This document shows positions 45,707 through 54,924 of a stretch of 64,000 bases of DNA, one piece after another (position 1 is the first letter of the stretch; the number at the start of each line of letters is the position of its first letter). Location of the stretch: contig NZ_KE150266.1 of NCBI RefSeq assembly GCF_000411155.1, positions 1,116,001 to 1,180,000 of the forward strand, written 5' to 3'. The position numbers and the translations under genes are program-made. Origin of the DNA: Gleimia europaea ACS-120-V-Col10b. Lineage in GTDB: Bacteria > Actinomycetota > Actinomycetes > Actinomycetales > Actinomycetaceae. The notes under the pieces are model-generated. The model was not told the origin of the DNA. It ran no database searches and saw only the letters and a list, made by a program, of their open reading frames with translations.

Positions 45707-46462
45707 CTAAATGTAGCGCGACGCCCAGCTGGCGATGATCTCTCCCGCCCAGACGGCCACACCCGGCCTCGTCAATAAATGATCCGCTCCGTCTAGCGCC
45801 ACAAAACTCTTTGGCATCTGCGCTGACCTGTAAATATCCATCGCGTTATGCACGTCCACAACCCCATCTTGAGGCGAATGCATCACCAGCAGGGCAGCTG
45901 AAAGCGCACCGATCTTCTTATGAAAATCGTCTTGATTCTGCAGGTCGCGGAAAATTGGCGCGCCCACCAGCATCTCGTGACCGGCTATCTGAATGACGGC
46001 GGTGCCCTGCTGGAAAACTGGGGCCAAACGGTCTTTCAAAATTTCTGCCACATGCCCCGGATCCGAGGGCGCCGCAATGGTCGTGACCGCAACAACGGAC
46101 GCCAGATCCCCCGCCGCTGCGAGCACTGCCGCTCCGCCAAGTGAATGACCCACCAGTAACTTCACGGTGCGCCCCTGGGAGTTCATCCACCGGCACGCGG
46201 CTTTCAAATCTTCAACATCGGCAGAAAACGTGGACTCTGTGAAGTCCCCAGCCGAGGCTCCCAGCCCCGCAAAATCGAAGCGCAACACGCCAATCCCGCG
46301 ATTTTTCAACGCTTTCGCAATCCGTGACACTGCGGGAACAGACATGTTGCACGTGAAACAGTGCGCAACAATAGCCCAGGTTTTCGGCTCCCCCTCCGGC
46401 GTGTCAAGCACTCCGCTGAGCTTCAGCCCCGTCGCCCCTGCGAACGTAACCTGTTGCGCCAT
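45707..46462 (-). CDS. Alpha/beta-hydrolase (OsmC-associated type)
   Basis: A 251-residue serine hydrolase. The oxyanion region is AHCFTCNMS, the nucleophile elbow GHSLGG near residue 108, acid HSPQDGVV and histidine in GADHLL complete the triad. Proteins with the HCFTC motif often occur fused or next to OsmC-type peroxidase domains, but no OsmC domain is present here. Substrate unknown, probably a small ester. Followed after 30 bp by the glycosyltransferase gene upstream on the same strand, so the two may be cotranscribed. Confidence 0.85.
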   Translation of the reverse strand: MAQQVTFAGATGLKLSGVLDTPEGEPKTWAIVAHCFTCNMSVPAVSRIAKALKNRGIGVLRFDFAGLGASAGDFTESTFSADVEDLKAACRWMNSQGRTVKLLVGHSLGGAAVLAAAGDLASVVAVTTIAAPSDPGHVAEILKDRLAPVFQQGTAVIQIAGHEMLVGAPIFRDLQNQDDFHKKIGALSAALLVMHSPQDGVVDVHNAMDIYRSAQMPKSFVALDGADHLLTRPGVAVWAGEIIASWASRYI

Positions 46463-46492
46463 GCCTCGCTCCTTCGCGCGCGCACCTGCCTC

Positions 46493-47428
46493 TTAAAATC
46501 CGACCTCTTTATCGACCACAAAATGAGGACGATGCTTAACCTCACGATAAATTCTACCCACGTATTCGCCAATCACACCCAGCGCCAGTAGCTGAATACC
46601 TGAAAAAGCAATGATTGCCGCGATAGTCGTAACGTAACCGGGAGTCTGCACGCCGTAAATCGCCCAGTTAATGATGAGCCAAATCAGATAGAGGAGGGCC
46701 AGGGCAAACATGAAACCACCCAGTCCCGCAACCACGCGTAGCGGCTTTGCGTTGAACGAGACGATGCCGTCCCAACCGTAGTTGAACAGGGACTTAAGCG
46801 ACCACGAAGAAGCCCCCGCGATGCGCTGCTCATTGTCGTACTTCACGTACGAGGTGGGGTAGCCAATCCAAGAGAACAATCCCTTGGAAAACCGCGAGCG
46901 CTCATCGAGGGCGAGGAGTGTTTCTACTGCCCGGCGCGAAAGCAGGCGGAAATCGCCGGCCCCGTCCACCAGCTCCACTTCCTCCATCATCTTGTTCGAC
47001 AGCCTGTAATACATGCGGGAAAAAGCGGTTCTGAGCTTTGAGTCACCATCGCGATTGCGTAGCGCAACCACCTGGTCAACGCCCTCGTCCTCCATCGTCT
47101 GAATCAGCTTTGGTATCAGCCTGGGCGGGTGCTGCAAATCCGCATCCATGATTAGCGTGGCGTCACCGTCGGCATACGTCAGCCCGGCGAGCATTGCCGG
47201 TTCTTTGCCGAAGTTACGTGAAAACAACACGCCGCGAACCCGCTCATGCTTGGCCGCAAGCTCCGCAATCACCGTGGCCGTGTCATCTGCAGACCCATCG
47301 TCAACCAAAATGAGGTCCCAATCTCGCCCGGCGTCCGCAAACACGGCCTCCACCTGGCGAACCAGCTCAGGTAGCGTCTGCTCCTCATTAAAACAGGGCA
47401 CAACAATGGAAATCTTCTGCAAATTCAC
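46493..47428 (-). CDS. GT2 family glycosyltransferase (GtrB/DPM1-like)
   Basis: A 311-residue membrane glycosyltransferase. The GT-A domain (1-225) begins ISIVVPCFNEEQTL and carries VDDGSADDT, the metal-binding DADLQHPP and the KGLFSWIGY segment. Two C-terminal helices (about 232-255 and 268-290) anchor it. This is the architecture of GtrB and bactoprenol glucosyl/mannosyltransferases, which load a sugar onto undecaprenyl phosphate for envelope glycans. It is preceded by a strong hairpin upstream and so has its own promoter. Acceptor and sugar cannot be told from the sequence. Confidence 0.92.
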   Translation of the reverse strand: MNLQKISIVVPCFNEEQTLPELVRQVEAVFADAGRDWDLILVDDGSADDTATVIAELAAKHERVRGVLFSRNFGKEPAMLAGLTYADGDATLIMDADLQHPPRLIPKLIQTMEDEGVDQVVALRNRDGDSKLRTAFSRMYYRLSNKMMEEVELVDGAGDFRLLSRRAVETLLALDERSRFSKGLFSWIGYPTSYVKYDNEQRIAGASSWSLKSLFNYGWDGIVSFNAKPLRVVAGLGGFMFALALLYLIWLIINWAIYGVQTPGYVTTIAAIIAFSGIQLLALGVIGEYVGRIYREVKHRPHFVVDKEVGF

Positions 47429-47489
47429 GCCTAAAGTATAACAGCGACAACAGGCGGCCAGCCGAGCCGCTAACCCGGTTCAAACTGCA

Positions 47490-47522
47490 GGGGGAGCGAG
47501 GTGCGAAACACCCCGCTCCCCC
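47490..47522. terminator. Terminator-like hairpin after the POR operon
   Basis: A 14-bp GC-rich stem with one mismatch (47490-47503 with 47509-47522) and a 5-base loop. It lies 30 bp beyond the stop of the GltD-like gene on the - strand and before the glycosyltransferase gene. The T-run is poor. Confidence 0.65.
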
Positions 47523-47552
47523 TATCTGCCATGCGGCAAAGGTTTTCCCGAA

Positions 47553-49250
47553 TCAAACCTGTTCGGGAACCATCGAAATCGAACCGCACGGGCACTCCTC
47601 GGCACAAATACCGCAACCCTTGCAGTAGTCGTACTTGAACTCGTACTCGCCCGGCTTGATCTTCGTAATCGCATTATCTGGGCACACGCCAAAGCAGTTG
47701 TCACAACCAAAACAGTTGCCACACGACATGCAGCGGCGCGCCTCAAACAGCGCTGAATCCTCGTCCAGACCCTTCACGACCTCATCAAACGTAGACGCGC
47801 GGCGCGGCCCCTCCAAACGGGCCCGCATACGCCTGGGAGCATCCGCGTAATACCAGGTGGTCAGGCGCTCAAACGCAGCATCATCGTGCTTGACTGGCGG
47901 CTCGTACTCGCCCCCGCGCAGGTACGCGTCAATGTAGCGGGCCGCCTTCTTGCCGTGACCAATCGCAACCGTAACCGTGCGTTCAGACGGCACCATGTCA
48001 CCGCCCGCGAACACGCCCTTCAGGCCTGTCATCATCTGGCGGTTAACCTGCACCACGCCATCTTTAATCTGAACATCCTTCGCGTTTTCAATCAGCGACA
48101 GGTCAGCCTCCTGGCCCAGCGCCATGATCAGCGAATCAGCGCCGAGCTCTTCAAACTCGCCGGTGGGCTGAGGGAATCCCTTCTCATCCAGCTCCATCTT
48201 TTCGATCGTGATCGAACCGCCATCCACGTGCTTAACAGTGGACAGCCAGCGCATCATAATGCCTTCCTCCTCGGCCTCCTTGACCTCAGAGTCATGCGCC
48301 GGCATACGGTCACGCGTGCGGCGATACAAAATCACCGCCTCTTCCGCGCCCAGCCTCTTAGCCGTACGAGCAGCATCAACAGCCGTGTTGCCACCACCGT
48401 AAACCACCACGCGGCGGCCCAGCAGCGGCTTGTCACCCGTCTCCACCTCAGACAGCATCGACACTGCATCCATAATCTTCGCCGACTCTCCTGCAGGCAC
48501 GTAAGCGCGCTTACCGATGTGGGCGCCAACCGCGAGGAACACCGCGTCAAAGTCGCCCGTCACGTCCTCAACATTGTCAACCTTGCGGTTCAGCTCAATC
48601 TTCACGCCCATATCTACAATGCGTTGAATCTCGCCCTCCAGGATGCCGCGCGGCAAACGGTACGAGGGAATACCAAACCTCATCATGCCGCCAGCCATCG
48701 GACCAGCCTCGTAAATCGTCACGTTATGACCCAAACGGCGCAGGTGGTACGCCGCAGACAAGCCGGACGGGCCCGCACCAACAATCAGCACGTTCTTCCC
48801 CGTATCCGCATTCACCGGCTCAACCGTCCAGCCTTCTTGAAGCGCCTTATCGCCCAAGAAACGCTCAACTGCGTTGATCCCCACGGTCTCATCAACCTTG
48901 CCGCGATTACACATCGTCTGACACGGGTGGTAGCAAACCCGGCCCATCACCGCAGGCATCGGATTATTCACCATGATTTCACGCCATGCGGACTCATAGT
49001 CGCCCTCTTCCGCATGGTAAAGCCACTGCTGAACGTTCTCACCAGCCGGACATGCCTTGTTGCAAGGAGGTAGCAAATCTACGTAGATCGGACGCTCCGT
49101 ACGCCACGAACCCGTCTCATTCGCCAGCGACGAACCCACGTCCAAAGTGATAGCAAACGGCTTCGTATCATCGCCAATGCCAGAAGTTGCGTCACTGCGT
49201 GCCGCCGCCGAAACGTCTACGGCCTCACTTGTCACATCACTCTTACTCAT
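47553..49250 (-). CDS. GltD-like NAD(P)-dependent flavoprotein fused to a 2x[4Fe-4S] ferredoxin domain
   Basis: A 565-residue protein. The N-terminal part (60-140) has the GltD-type iron-sulfur domain (PPCNKACPAGENV, YHPCQTMCNRG). Then come FAD binding (VGAGPSGLSAAYHL near 157) and NAD(P) binding (VYGGGNTAVDAAR near 288). The C-terminus holds two ferredoxin clusters: CMSCGNCFGCDNC with a nearby CP, and YCKGCGICAEECPCG. It replaces the delta subunit of pyruvate:ferredoxin oxidoreductase and adds an NAD(P)H module, so electrons from 2-oxoacid oxidation can probably reach NADP+ or run the opposite way. It is the last gene of the por operon, 2 bp after porB. Confidence 0.9.
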   Translation of the reverse strand: MSKSDVTSEAVDVSAAARSDATSGIGDDTKPFAITLDVGSSLANETGSWRTERPIYVDLLPPCNKACPAGENVQQWLYHAEEGDYESAWREIMVNNPMPAVMGRVCYHPCQTMCNRGKVDETVGINAVERFLGDKALQEGWTVEPVNADTGKNVLIVGAGPSGLSAAYHLRRLGHNVTIYEAGPMAGGMMRFGIPSYRLPRGILEGEIQRIVDMGVKIELNRKVDNVEDVTGDFDAVFLAVGAHIGKRAYVPAGESAKIMDAVSMLSEVETGDKPLLGRRVVVYGGGNTAVDAARTAKRLGAEEAVILYRRTRDRMPAHDSEVKEAEEEGIMMRWLSTVKHVDGGSITIEKMELDEKGFPQPTGEFEELGADSLIMALGQEADLSLIENAKDVQIKDGVVQVNRQMMTGLKGVFAGGDMVPSERTVTVAIGHGKKAARYIDAYLRGGEYEPPVKHDDAAFERLTTWYYADAPRRMRARLEGPRRASTFDEVVKGLDEDSALFEARRCMSCGNCFGCDNCFGVCPDNAITKIKPGEYEFKYDYCKGCGICAEECPCGSISMVPEQV

Positions 49251-49252
49251 CG

Positions 49253-50518
49253 TCAGTTCTGTCCTTGCTTGTCCGCCTTGCCAGCGCCCTCGCCAGCCTT
49301 CACATTTGCCGCCCCATCAGCGCGCGTTTTCGTGCCCGCAGAATACTCATCCTGGGTCGCGGCTGCGTCCGTCTGCTCCGTGGCGCCCTCATCAAACTCA
49401 TCAAACGGCTTTCTGAACCCGTAGCGAGCCTCTTCGAACTCCACAAAACGCTCAGTTGCGAGGTCATAATCCTCATCATCTACCAGGTCGTAGCGGCGGA
49501 TATTCCTATCCGCGCCCGCCTGAATACGCCTAATCGCCTCCTGGTCGCCACCCTTCTTAAACAGGTGCGCGAAGCGGCGTTGCGGCTTCAAATACTCCTC
49601 AACCGGGGTGGGCCGGCGCAGCTTCATTACCGAAGTGACTTCGCCATACTCAGCCTCGTAAACCGGGAAAATACCCGTCTGTACGGCAAGGCGTGCCAAA
49701 TGAACCGTCTGCGCCGAGGCCGAACCCCAACCCAGCGGACACGGCACCAGCACGTGAATGTAGCGGGCTCCACGGAACTGCATCGCGCGGTTTACCTTGT
49801 ATTCCAAGTCGCGCAAATCTGCCACGGTTGCCGTTGCCACGTACGGGATTTCGTGAGCCATGGCAATGCGCGGCATGTCTTTACCCTGGCCCCACTCATT
49901 GCCCGGATTCGGGCCCACCGGCTGAGTGGTGGCTGTGCGCGCCGTAGGGGGCGTGGCACCCGAACGTTGCACGCCCGTATTCATGTAAGCCTGGTTGTCA
50001 TAACAGATGTAGAGCACGTCATCGTTACGCTCAAACATGCCAGACAGCGGGCCAAAACCAATATCTACCGTGCCGCCGTCACCGCCCTGGGCCACCACGC
50101 GCGTTGCGCGGCCCTTTGCCTTAAACGCCGCCGCCGCACCTGTTGCCACCGCCGCCGCGTTGCCAAACAGGGAGTGCAACCAGGGGATCGTCCAAGAGGT
50201 TTCCGGGTAGGGCGTTGAAAATACTTCCAGGCAGCCGGTTGCGTTAATCGCCACCATGTCCCTATCGGTTGCGCGCATCGCCGTGTCCAGGGCGTAGCGG
50301 GCGCCCAGCGCCTCACCGCATCCCTGGCACGCGCGGTGCCCGGAAGTCAGTGAGTTGTAACGGTGAGGATCCGACTGAACCGAACGCAACTGCTCGTCAG
50401 CCAAGCGGTTACCTACCGCGTAGGAGCCAACCTGGTAGAACTTGACCTTCTCTCGAGCCGGAATCGCAGTTTGGCGCACCTGCGGGAAGCTCTCTTGTAC
50501 TCCACTATCAGTACTCAT
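49253..50518 (-). CDS. porB: 2-oxoacid:ferredoxin oxidoreductase, beta subunit
   Basis: A 421-residue thiamine diphosphate-binding subunit. CQGCGEALGAR (near 58) gives two of the cluster cysteines; GDGGTVDIGFGP followed by NDDVLYICYDNQAYMNTG is the thiamine diphosphate/magnesium motif, and LVPCPLGW gives a further cluster cysteine. The sequence after residue 370 is a low-complexity Ala/Glu/Lys-rich tail of about 50 residues not typical of the family. Pyruvate is the most likely substrate, but 2-oxoglutarate or branched 2-oxoacids cannot be excluded. The start overlaps the end of porA by 4 bp. Confidence 0.92.
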   Translation of the reverse strand: MSTDSGVQESFPQVRQTAIPAREKVKFYQVGSYAVGNRLADEQLRSVQSDPHRYNSLTSGHRACQGCGEALGARYALDTAMRATDRDMVAINATGCLEVFSTPYPETSWTIPWLHSLFGNAAAVATGAAAAFKAKGRATRVVAQGGDGGTVDIGFGPLSGMFERNDDVLYICYDNQAYMNTGVQRSGATPPTARTATTQPVGPNPGNEWGQGKDMPRIAMAHEIPYVATATVADLRDLEYKVNRAMQFRGARYIHVLVPCPLGWGSASAQTVHLARLAVQTGIFPVYEAEYGEVTSVMKLRRPTPVEEYLKPQRRFAHLFKKGGDQEAIRRIQAGADRNIRRYDLVDDEDYDLATERFVEFEEARYGFRKPFDEFDEGATEQTDAAATQDEYSAGTKTRADGAANVKAGEGAGKADKQGQN

Positions 50519-51801
50519 CGGTTATTCGCCTTCTTAGAAACTTCCAAATCCAACTTCGCGTTCACTCGATCTTGCATGTCGCGAATCATGTTCTCAGCGG
50601 GTGCGCCCGAGCGGCGCGTGCGTGCCTCGCGCTCCAACTCCCGTTCAACAAGTTCCTTATCCAAATCCAAGAAAGTAAGGTGATCGACGTCGTCCACAAC
50701 CGCCCTATCGAGGTACTCGTGCAGTGAAGCCGCAGTAATGTTGCGACCCCCCAGGCCTGCGATCAGCTCGTGGCACGTGAAGTTCAGGCCGCGCATTGCC
50801 GCCCGGCAGTGCGATGACACGATGCCGCCAATGCCAACGGAGAACGCCTTTTCCAAAACCACAAAGCGTTTTGCTCCCTGCAGTACCTCGCGAACCGCAT
50901 CGGCGGGAAAGGGACGGAACGAGGTGATGCCAAGGACGCCGATCTTCTCACCGCGCTCGCGGCGAACATCTACCACGTCCTTGATTGTGCCCAGCACGGA
51001 TCCAAGGGCCACGATGATCGTCTCGGCGTCCTCGCACTTGTAGGGGCGCACCAGGCCCCCAGAGTCGCGGCCAAACACGCGCTTAAACTCTTCTTGAACC
51101 TGCGGGATCAGCTCGAGCGCCTGCAACTGCTTTGCGTGAGCCAAGTAGCGAACCTCTGTGAACGCCTCCGGGCCCACCATCGCGCCGATCGAAACCGGAT
51201 CAGACGGGTCGAGCACCTGGCGCGGCTCGTACGGTGGCAAGAACTTTTCCACCTGTCCGGCCTCGGGCACATCCACCTGCTCCACCGCGTGAGTCAAAAT
51301 GAAGCCATCCATGCACACCATGACGGGCAACGAAAGCTCCTCCGCAATGCGGAAGGCCTGCACGTGCAAGTCTGCGGCCTCCTGGTTGTTCTCCGCGTAA
51401 AGCTGCAACCAGCCGGAGTCGCGCTGGCTCATCGCATCCGTGTGGTCGTTCCAAATGTTAATCGGAGCGCCAATCGCGCGGTTCGCAACCGTCATCACAA
51501 TCGGCAAGCCCAGACCAGAAGCGTTGTAGACCGCCTCAACCATGTACAACAAGCCCTGCGACGCCGTGGCCGTGTACGCCCTCGCACCCACCGCCGACGC
51601 GCCGATGCACGCCGACATTGCGGAGAACTCCGACTCCACATTCACGTACTCGCAATGCTCCAACTTGCCGGACTTAACGAGGGCCGAAATGGCCTCCACA
51701 ATGTGGGTTTGCGGGCTAATCGGGTAGGCCGCAACCACCTCAGGATGGCACGCAGCAACAGCTTTCGCGATGGCTTGCGAACCCTCAATCTGCTCAAGCA
51801 T
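50515..51801 (-). CDS. porA: 2-oxoacid:ferredoxin oxidoreductase, alpha subunit
   Basis: A 428-residue subunit with the pyrimidine-binding domain (GSQAIAKAVAACHPEVVAAYPISPQTH at the start; NVESEFSAMSACIGAS with the catalytic glutamate) and a C-terminal domain II (ALGSVLGTIKDVVD). It binds the aminopyrimidine side of thiamine diphosphate and forms the active site with PorB. The start overlaps porG by 8 bp. The subunit set gamma-alpha-beta matches the four-subunit ferredoxin oxidoreductases of anaerobes. Confidence 0.92.
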   Translation of the reverse strand: MLEQIEGSQAIAKAVAACHPEVVAAYPISPQTHIVEAISALVKSGKLEHCEYVNVESEFSAMSACIGASAVGARAYTATASQGLLYMVEAVYNASGLGLPIVMTVANRAIGAPINIWNDHTDAMSQRDSGWLQLYAENNQEAADLHVQAFRIAEELSLPVMVCMDGFILTHAVEQVDVPEAGQVEKFLPPYEPRQVLDPSDPVSIGAMVGPEAFTEVRYLAHAKQLQALELIPQVQEEFKRVFGRDSGGLVRPYKCEDAETIIVALGSVLGTIKDVVDVRRERGEKIGVLGITSFRPFPADAVREVLQGAKRFVVLEKAFSVGIGGIVSSHCRAAMRGLNFTCHELIAGLGGRNITAASLHEYLDRAVVDDVDHLTFLDLDKELVERELEREARTRRSGAPAENMIRDMQDRVNAKLDLEVSKKANNR

Positions 51802-52369
51802 TATCTACCTTCATTTCCTCAACCAAACGAAATGCGGCCTTCGCGGCCTCCTGGTTCGCCTCGCCAACCTTGCCTGCAAAACGGCCCGAGATCGCACCGA
51901 GCACGGACTGTAAACGCACGATGCTCGTAAGCGCTGAAACACCACCTAAAAGCACCGCGTTAGGCAGCGGACGCCCCAGGTGTTCGAGCGCAATCTCGGT
52001 AGCCGGAATCGTAATGATGTGCCCGGGCAAGGAGCGCTCTTCCAACTGGGCAAGTCCAAGTTCTTCCAACGTCTTTGCGGAATTCACCAAGCCGTAGCCG
52101 TCTGGCTGCAAGCCGGAAAACACGTCCATAATCGGCAAAAGAGTTGGATCTTGAACAATAACCACATCCGGCGAAAGCACGGGCTCGCGACTGCGAATCA
52201 CTTCGTCGCGAATCCTGCAGTAAGACACAACCGGGGCGCCCATACGCTCAGACCCAAAAGAAGGGAAAGCCTGCGCGTGGTGGCCGTCTTCGAATGCCGC
52301 CATTGCCAACAGGTCCGCGGCAGTTACAACACCCTGTCCGCCTCGACCATGAATTCTTATTTCGACCAT
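51794..52369 (-). CDS. porG: 2-oxoacid:ferredoxin oxidoreductase, gamma subunit
   Basis: A 191-residue gamma subunit. It begins VEIRIHGRGGQGVVTAADLL, the invariant start of the family, followed by FPSFGSERMGAPVVSYCRI and VVIVQDPTLL. It is the first gene of the operon porG-porA-porB-flavoprotein. No clear ribosome binding site is seen before the ATG. Confidence 0.93.
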   Translation of the reverse strand: MVEIRIHGRGGQGVVTAADLLAMAAFEDGHHAQAFPSFGSERMGAPVVSYCRIRDEVIRSREPVLSPDVVIVQDPTLLPIMDVFSGLQPDGYGLVNSAKTLEELGLAQLEERSLPGHIITIPATEIALEHLGRPLPNAVLLGGVSALTSIVRLQSVLGAISGRFAGKVGEANQEAAKAAFRLVEEMKVDNA

Positions 52370-52435
52370 ATGTTCATGCTAGGCACCTACAAGTTGCGCA
52401 ATGGTGCAGGCAGGCGGATCGCTGATTTGACGCGC

Positions 52436-52463
52436 CTTATAAAGGGTAAACAATTATGTAAAC
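52436..52463 (-). promoter_or_regulatory. Candidate promoter/operator of the por operon
   Basis: On the - strand a TATAAG -10-like hexamer (52436-52441) is preceded by two direct repeats of GTTTAC 12 bp apart (52458-52463 and 52446-52451). One repeat overlaps the expected -35 region, so a regulator bound there could control anaerobic expression. No Rex- or Fnr-type palindrome is present. Confidence 0.35.
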
Positions 52464-52507
52464 CTGGGGCTTTTCATAATTTGAGTGTTACATATATGCC
52501 TTAGGGG

Positions 52508-53029
52508 TTAAGCCTCGCCGAGCTCTTCCAACCGCGTGGCAAGCCTAGTGAACACGCGCTCAATCACCTCGGCCTCCCCTATCGACAACTCGGTCAGCAT
52601 CAGTTGTTCCACCTGGAGCGCATGCAACTTTCCGGCCCGCAAAAACGTTAGCAACCCCGCTTGCGTCAACTGTACGTACAGGCCGCGAGCATCACCCTCG
52701 ACCTCACCACGACACACCAGGCCGCGCTTTTCCAGCACCTTAACCTGATATGACAAGCGCGATTTAGAAAACGACATTTTGGCCGCCAGATCCTTAAAGC
52801 GCAACCTGCGCCCCTCGGCTTCCTGTAGTAACAAGAGCACGTTGTACTCCGCGAGCGTCACGTCTGCGCCCTCGCGAAGCGCCGCATCTATCGCATCCTG
52901 CGCGCGAGCCGTGGTCTCAAAATAAACCCGCCAAGCACGCCACGCCGCCACCTTCCGCTCCGCTTCCTGCGGCGAAGAAGGGGCCACACTCTCGCGCCAT
53001 TTCGCGCCTTTATCACCGAACTCAGCCAA
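52508..53029 (-). CDS. MarR family transcriptional regulator
   Basis: A 173-residue winged-helix regulator. The N-terminal helices (WRVYFETTARAQDAIDAAL) form the dimer interface, the HTH lies around residues 75-105 (LRFKDLAAKMSFSKSRLSYQVKVLEKRGLV), and the wing follows at GDARGLYVQLT. It is the last gene of a three-gene unit with the monooxygenase and reductase genes and overlaps the reductase by 8 bp, so it probably represses this operon. The signal is unknown. Confidence 0.9.
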   Translation of the reverse strand: MAEFGDKGAKWRESVAPSSPQEAERKVAAWRAWRVYFETTARAQDAIDAALREGADVTLAEYNVLLLLQEAEGRRLRFKDLAAKMSFSKSRLSYQVKVLEKRGLVCRGEVEGDARGLYVQLTQAGLLTFLRAGKLHALQVEQLMLTELSIGEAEVIERVFTRLATRLEELGEA

Positions 53030-53720
53030 TGGAACCCAGCATTTCTTCCAGCGGCGTCACATTCTTGAACCTGTCGTCAGCTTCCGCGCGGCCAAGGGCA
53101 GGACGCGCCATCAGCGCCTTAGCAAACGCGGCTCCGGCCCGCTCGATCCGCTCTTGTAACGGGGCGTCGCGTGTGCCGTCATTCTTATCAATCACGTCAC
53201 CAAAATCATCGGCCGCTGCGAACACTGCCGATGGCAACACATCCATCCGCAGGTATGAAAACAGCGGGCGCATCGCGTAATCGATCATCAGCGAGTGGCG
53301 GGCCGTGCCCCCCGTTGCGCCAAGGAGCACCGGCTTTGCGCTCAGCGGATCCTCGAACAAGTCCCAAAACGACTTGAACAAACCCGAATATGACGCTTGG
53401 AACGTCGGCGAAACCGCGATTATGCCGTCGGCTTCGCGCACGGCTCGCAACCTCTTTGCCAAGTCAGTGGCCGGATTCATTGTCAGCATCGCGTCCGTGA
53501 TCGCGCCCGCCAACGGCCGCAACTCCACGACCTCAACATCCGCGCCAACACCCCGCTGCGACAAGTAGTTCGAGGCCGCCTCGGCAAGCGCCCGAGACAA
53601 CCTCGCTGACGATCCCGACTCAGACAGACCGCCACTTACCACCACGATGCGGCGCGATTCCGGGGTGAACGGATCACGCGTAGAGTCGATAGCCTCACCC
53701 ACCAAAATCTCACTCATCAT
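53022..53720 (-). CDS. NADPH-dependent FMN reductase (CE1759 family)
   Basis: A 232-residue flavodoxin-like reductase. The FMN phosphate loop is VSGGLSESGSSARL near residue 28, and VSPTFQASYSGLFKSFWDLF with GATGGTARH give the isoalloxazine contacts. It supplies reduced FMN to the luciferase-like oxygenase encoded upstream; the pair matches the actinobacterial CE1758/CE1759 two-component systems. 14 bp separate it from the oxygenase gene. Confidence 0.88.
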   Translation of the reverse strand: MMSEILVGEAIDSTRDPFTPESRRIVVVSGGLSESGSSARLSRALAEAASNYLSQRGVGADVEVVELRPLAGAITDAMLTMNPATDLAKRLRAVREADGIIAVSPTFQASYSGLFKSFWDLFEDPLSAKPVLLGATGGTARHSLMIDYAMRPLFSYLRMDVLPSAVFAAADDFGDVIDKNDGTRDAPLQERIERAGAAFAKALMARPALGRAEADDRFKNVTPLEEMLGSIG

Positions 53721-53734
53721 GCCTCCAAAAAGCT

Positions 53735-54892
53735 CTATTTCGAGTCTCGCTCGGTGCGCTCTTGCCGATCCGCAAACGCCTGCGAACCAGGGCCGCCGCC
53801 CGCTATCGGCGCCTTGCCCGCGCGATCTCGTGCCACCAGGAACTCGTGCGTGGATCCATCTGGAACGTGCGCGGGTCGCAACGAATCAAACTCTGCGCGC
53901 AAAACTGGAAGCACCTCACCCCACATGTCAAGCTGCTCCAACACCGCTTTTTGCGGCAAACCAGCGTGATCAATCAGGAACATCTGCCGCTGATAGTCAC
54001 CCACCCACTCGCGGAACTCGAGCGTGCGATCAATAACTTCCTGCGGTGATCCCACAGTCAGCGGCGTCATACTCTGGTACTGCTCCAGCGACGGGCCGTG
54101 TCCATAAACCGGCGCGTTATTAAAGTAGGGGCGGAACTCATTCACCGCGTCCTGCGAATTCTTGCGCATAAACACCTGGCCACCAAGCGCCACAAACGCC
54201 TCATCCGCCCTACCGTGACCGTAATACTCGTAGCGCTCGCGGTACAGATTCACCATGCGGATCACATGATCCTTGGTCCAAAAAATGTTGTTGTGGAAAA
54301 AGCCGTCGCCGTAGTACGCGGCCTGCTCCGCAATCTCGGGGCTACGGATTGACCCGTGCCACACAAACGGAGCCACCCCATCTAAAGGACGCGGCGTGGC
54401 GGTGAACCCCTGCAGCGGCGTGCGGTATTTACCCTGCCAATTGATCACGTCCTCGCGCCACAGACGATAGAGCAGGTTGTAGTTTTCCACCGCCAACGAA
54501 ATACCCTCGCGAATATCTCTGCCAAACCACGGATAAACCGGGCCCGTATTTCCGCGTCCAAGAGCAAGGTCCACGCGTCCATCAGCCAAATGCTGCAAGT
54601 AAGCGTAATCCTCGGCCAGGCGCACCGGATCCATCGTGGTGATCAAAGTGACCGCAGTTGAAAGGATGATCCGCTCGGTTTGCGCCGCGAGGTAGGCGAG
54701 GAGGGTCGGCGGGTTGCCGGGCGCCACAAACGGAGGGTTGTGGTGTTGGCCGGTTGCAAACACGTCAAAGCCAACTTCCTCGGCGTGCTTGGCTATTTCA
54801 ACCGTGTTCTTGATGCGCTCATTTTCCGAGGGGGCGGTGTGGTTTACCGGGTCACGAGTGATATCACCGATGGTGAAAATCCCGAACTGCAT
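53735..54892 (-). CDS. LLM class flavin-dependent oxidoreductase (CE1758 family)
   Basis: A 385-residue luciferase-like monooxygenase of the bacterial bioluminescence superfamily. It starts MQFGIFTIGD and has EVGFDVFATGQHHNPPF, the flavin-binding GRGN near 114 and the C-terminal FLIDHAGLP. It inserts oxygen into an unknown substrate with reduced flavin from the neighbouring reductase. The ATG at 54892 has AGGAG at 4 nt; an upstream start would add 15 residues unlike the family. First gene of the operon oxygenase-reductase-MarR. Confidence 0.9.
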   Translation of the reverse strand: MQFGIFTIGDITRDPVNHTAPSENERIKNTVEIAKHAEEVGFDVFATGQHHNPPFVAPGNPPTLLAYLAAQTERIILSTAVTLITTMDPVRLAEDYAYLQHLADGRVDLALGRGNTGPVYPWFGRDIREGISLAVENYNLLYRLWREDVINWQGKYRTPLQGFTATPRPLDGVAPFVWHGSIRSPEIAEQAAYYGDGFFHNNIFWTKDHVIRMVNLYRERYEYYGHGRADEAFVALGGQVFMRKNSQDAVNEFRPYFNNAPVYGHGPSLEQYQSMTPLTVGSPQEVIDRTLEFREWVGDYQRQMFLIDHAGLPQKAVLEQLDMWGEVLPVLRAEFDSLRPAHVPDGSTHEFLVARDRAGKAPIAGGGPGSQAFADRQERTERDSK

Positions 54893-54924
54893 GGCTCTCC
54901 TAGTTACGAAAATCAGACTCAAAA

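Noticed and set aside
47886..49073. Open frame of 395 codons on the + strand, opposite the GltD-like gene
   Set aside because: It is antisense to a well conserved gene, has a His/Arg-rich low-complexity translation and no ribosome binding site.
52440..52465. Rex- or Fnr-type binding site upstream of porG
   Set aside because: The repeated GTTTAC elements are direct, not inverted, and do not match either consensus.
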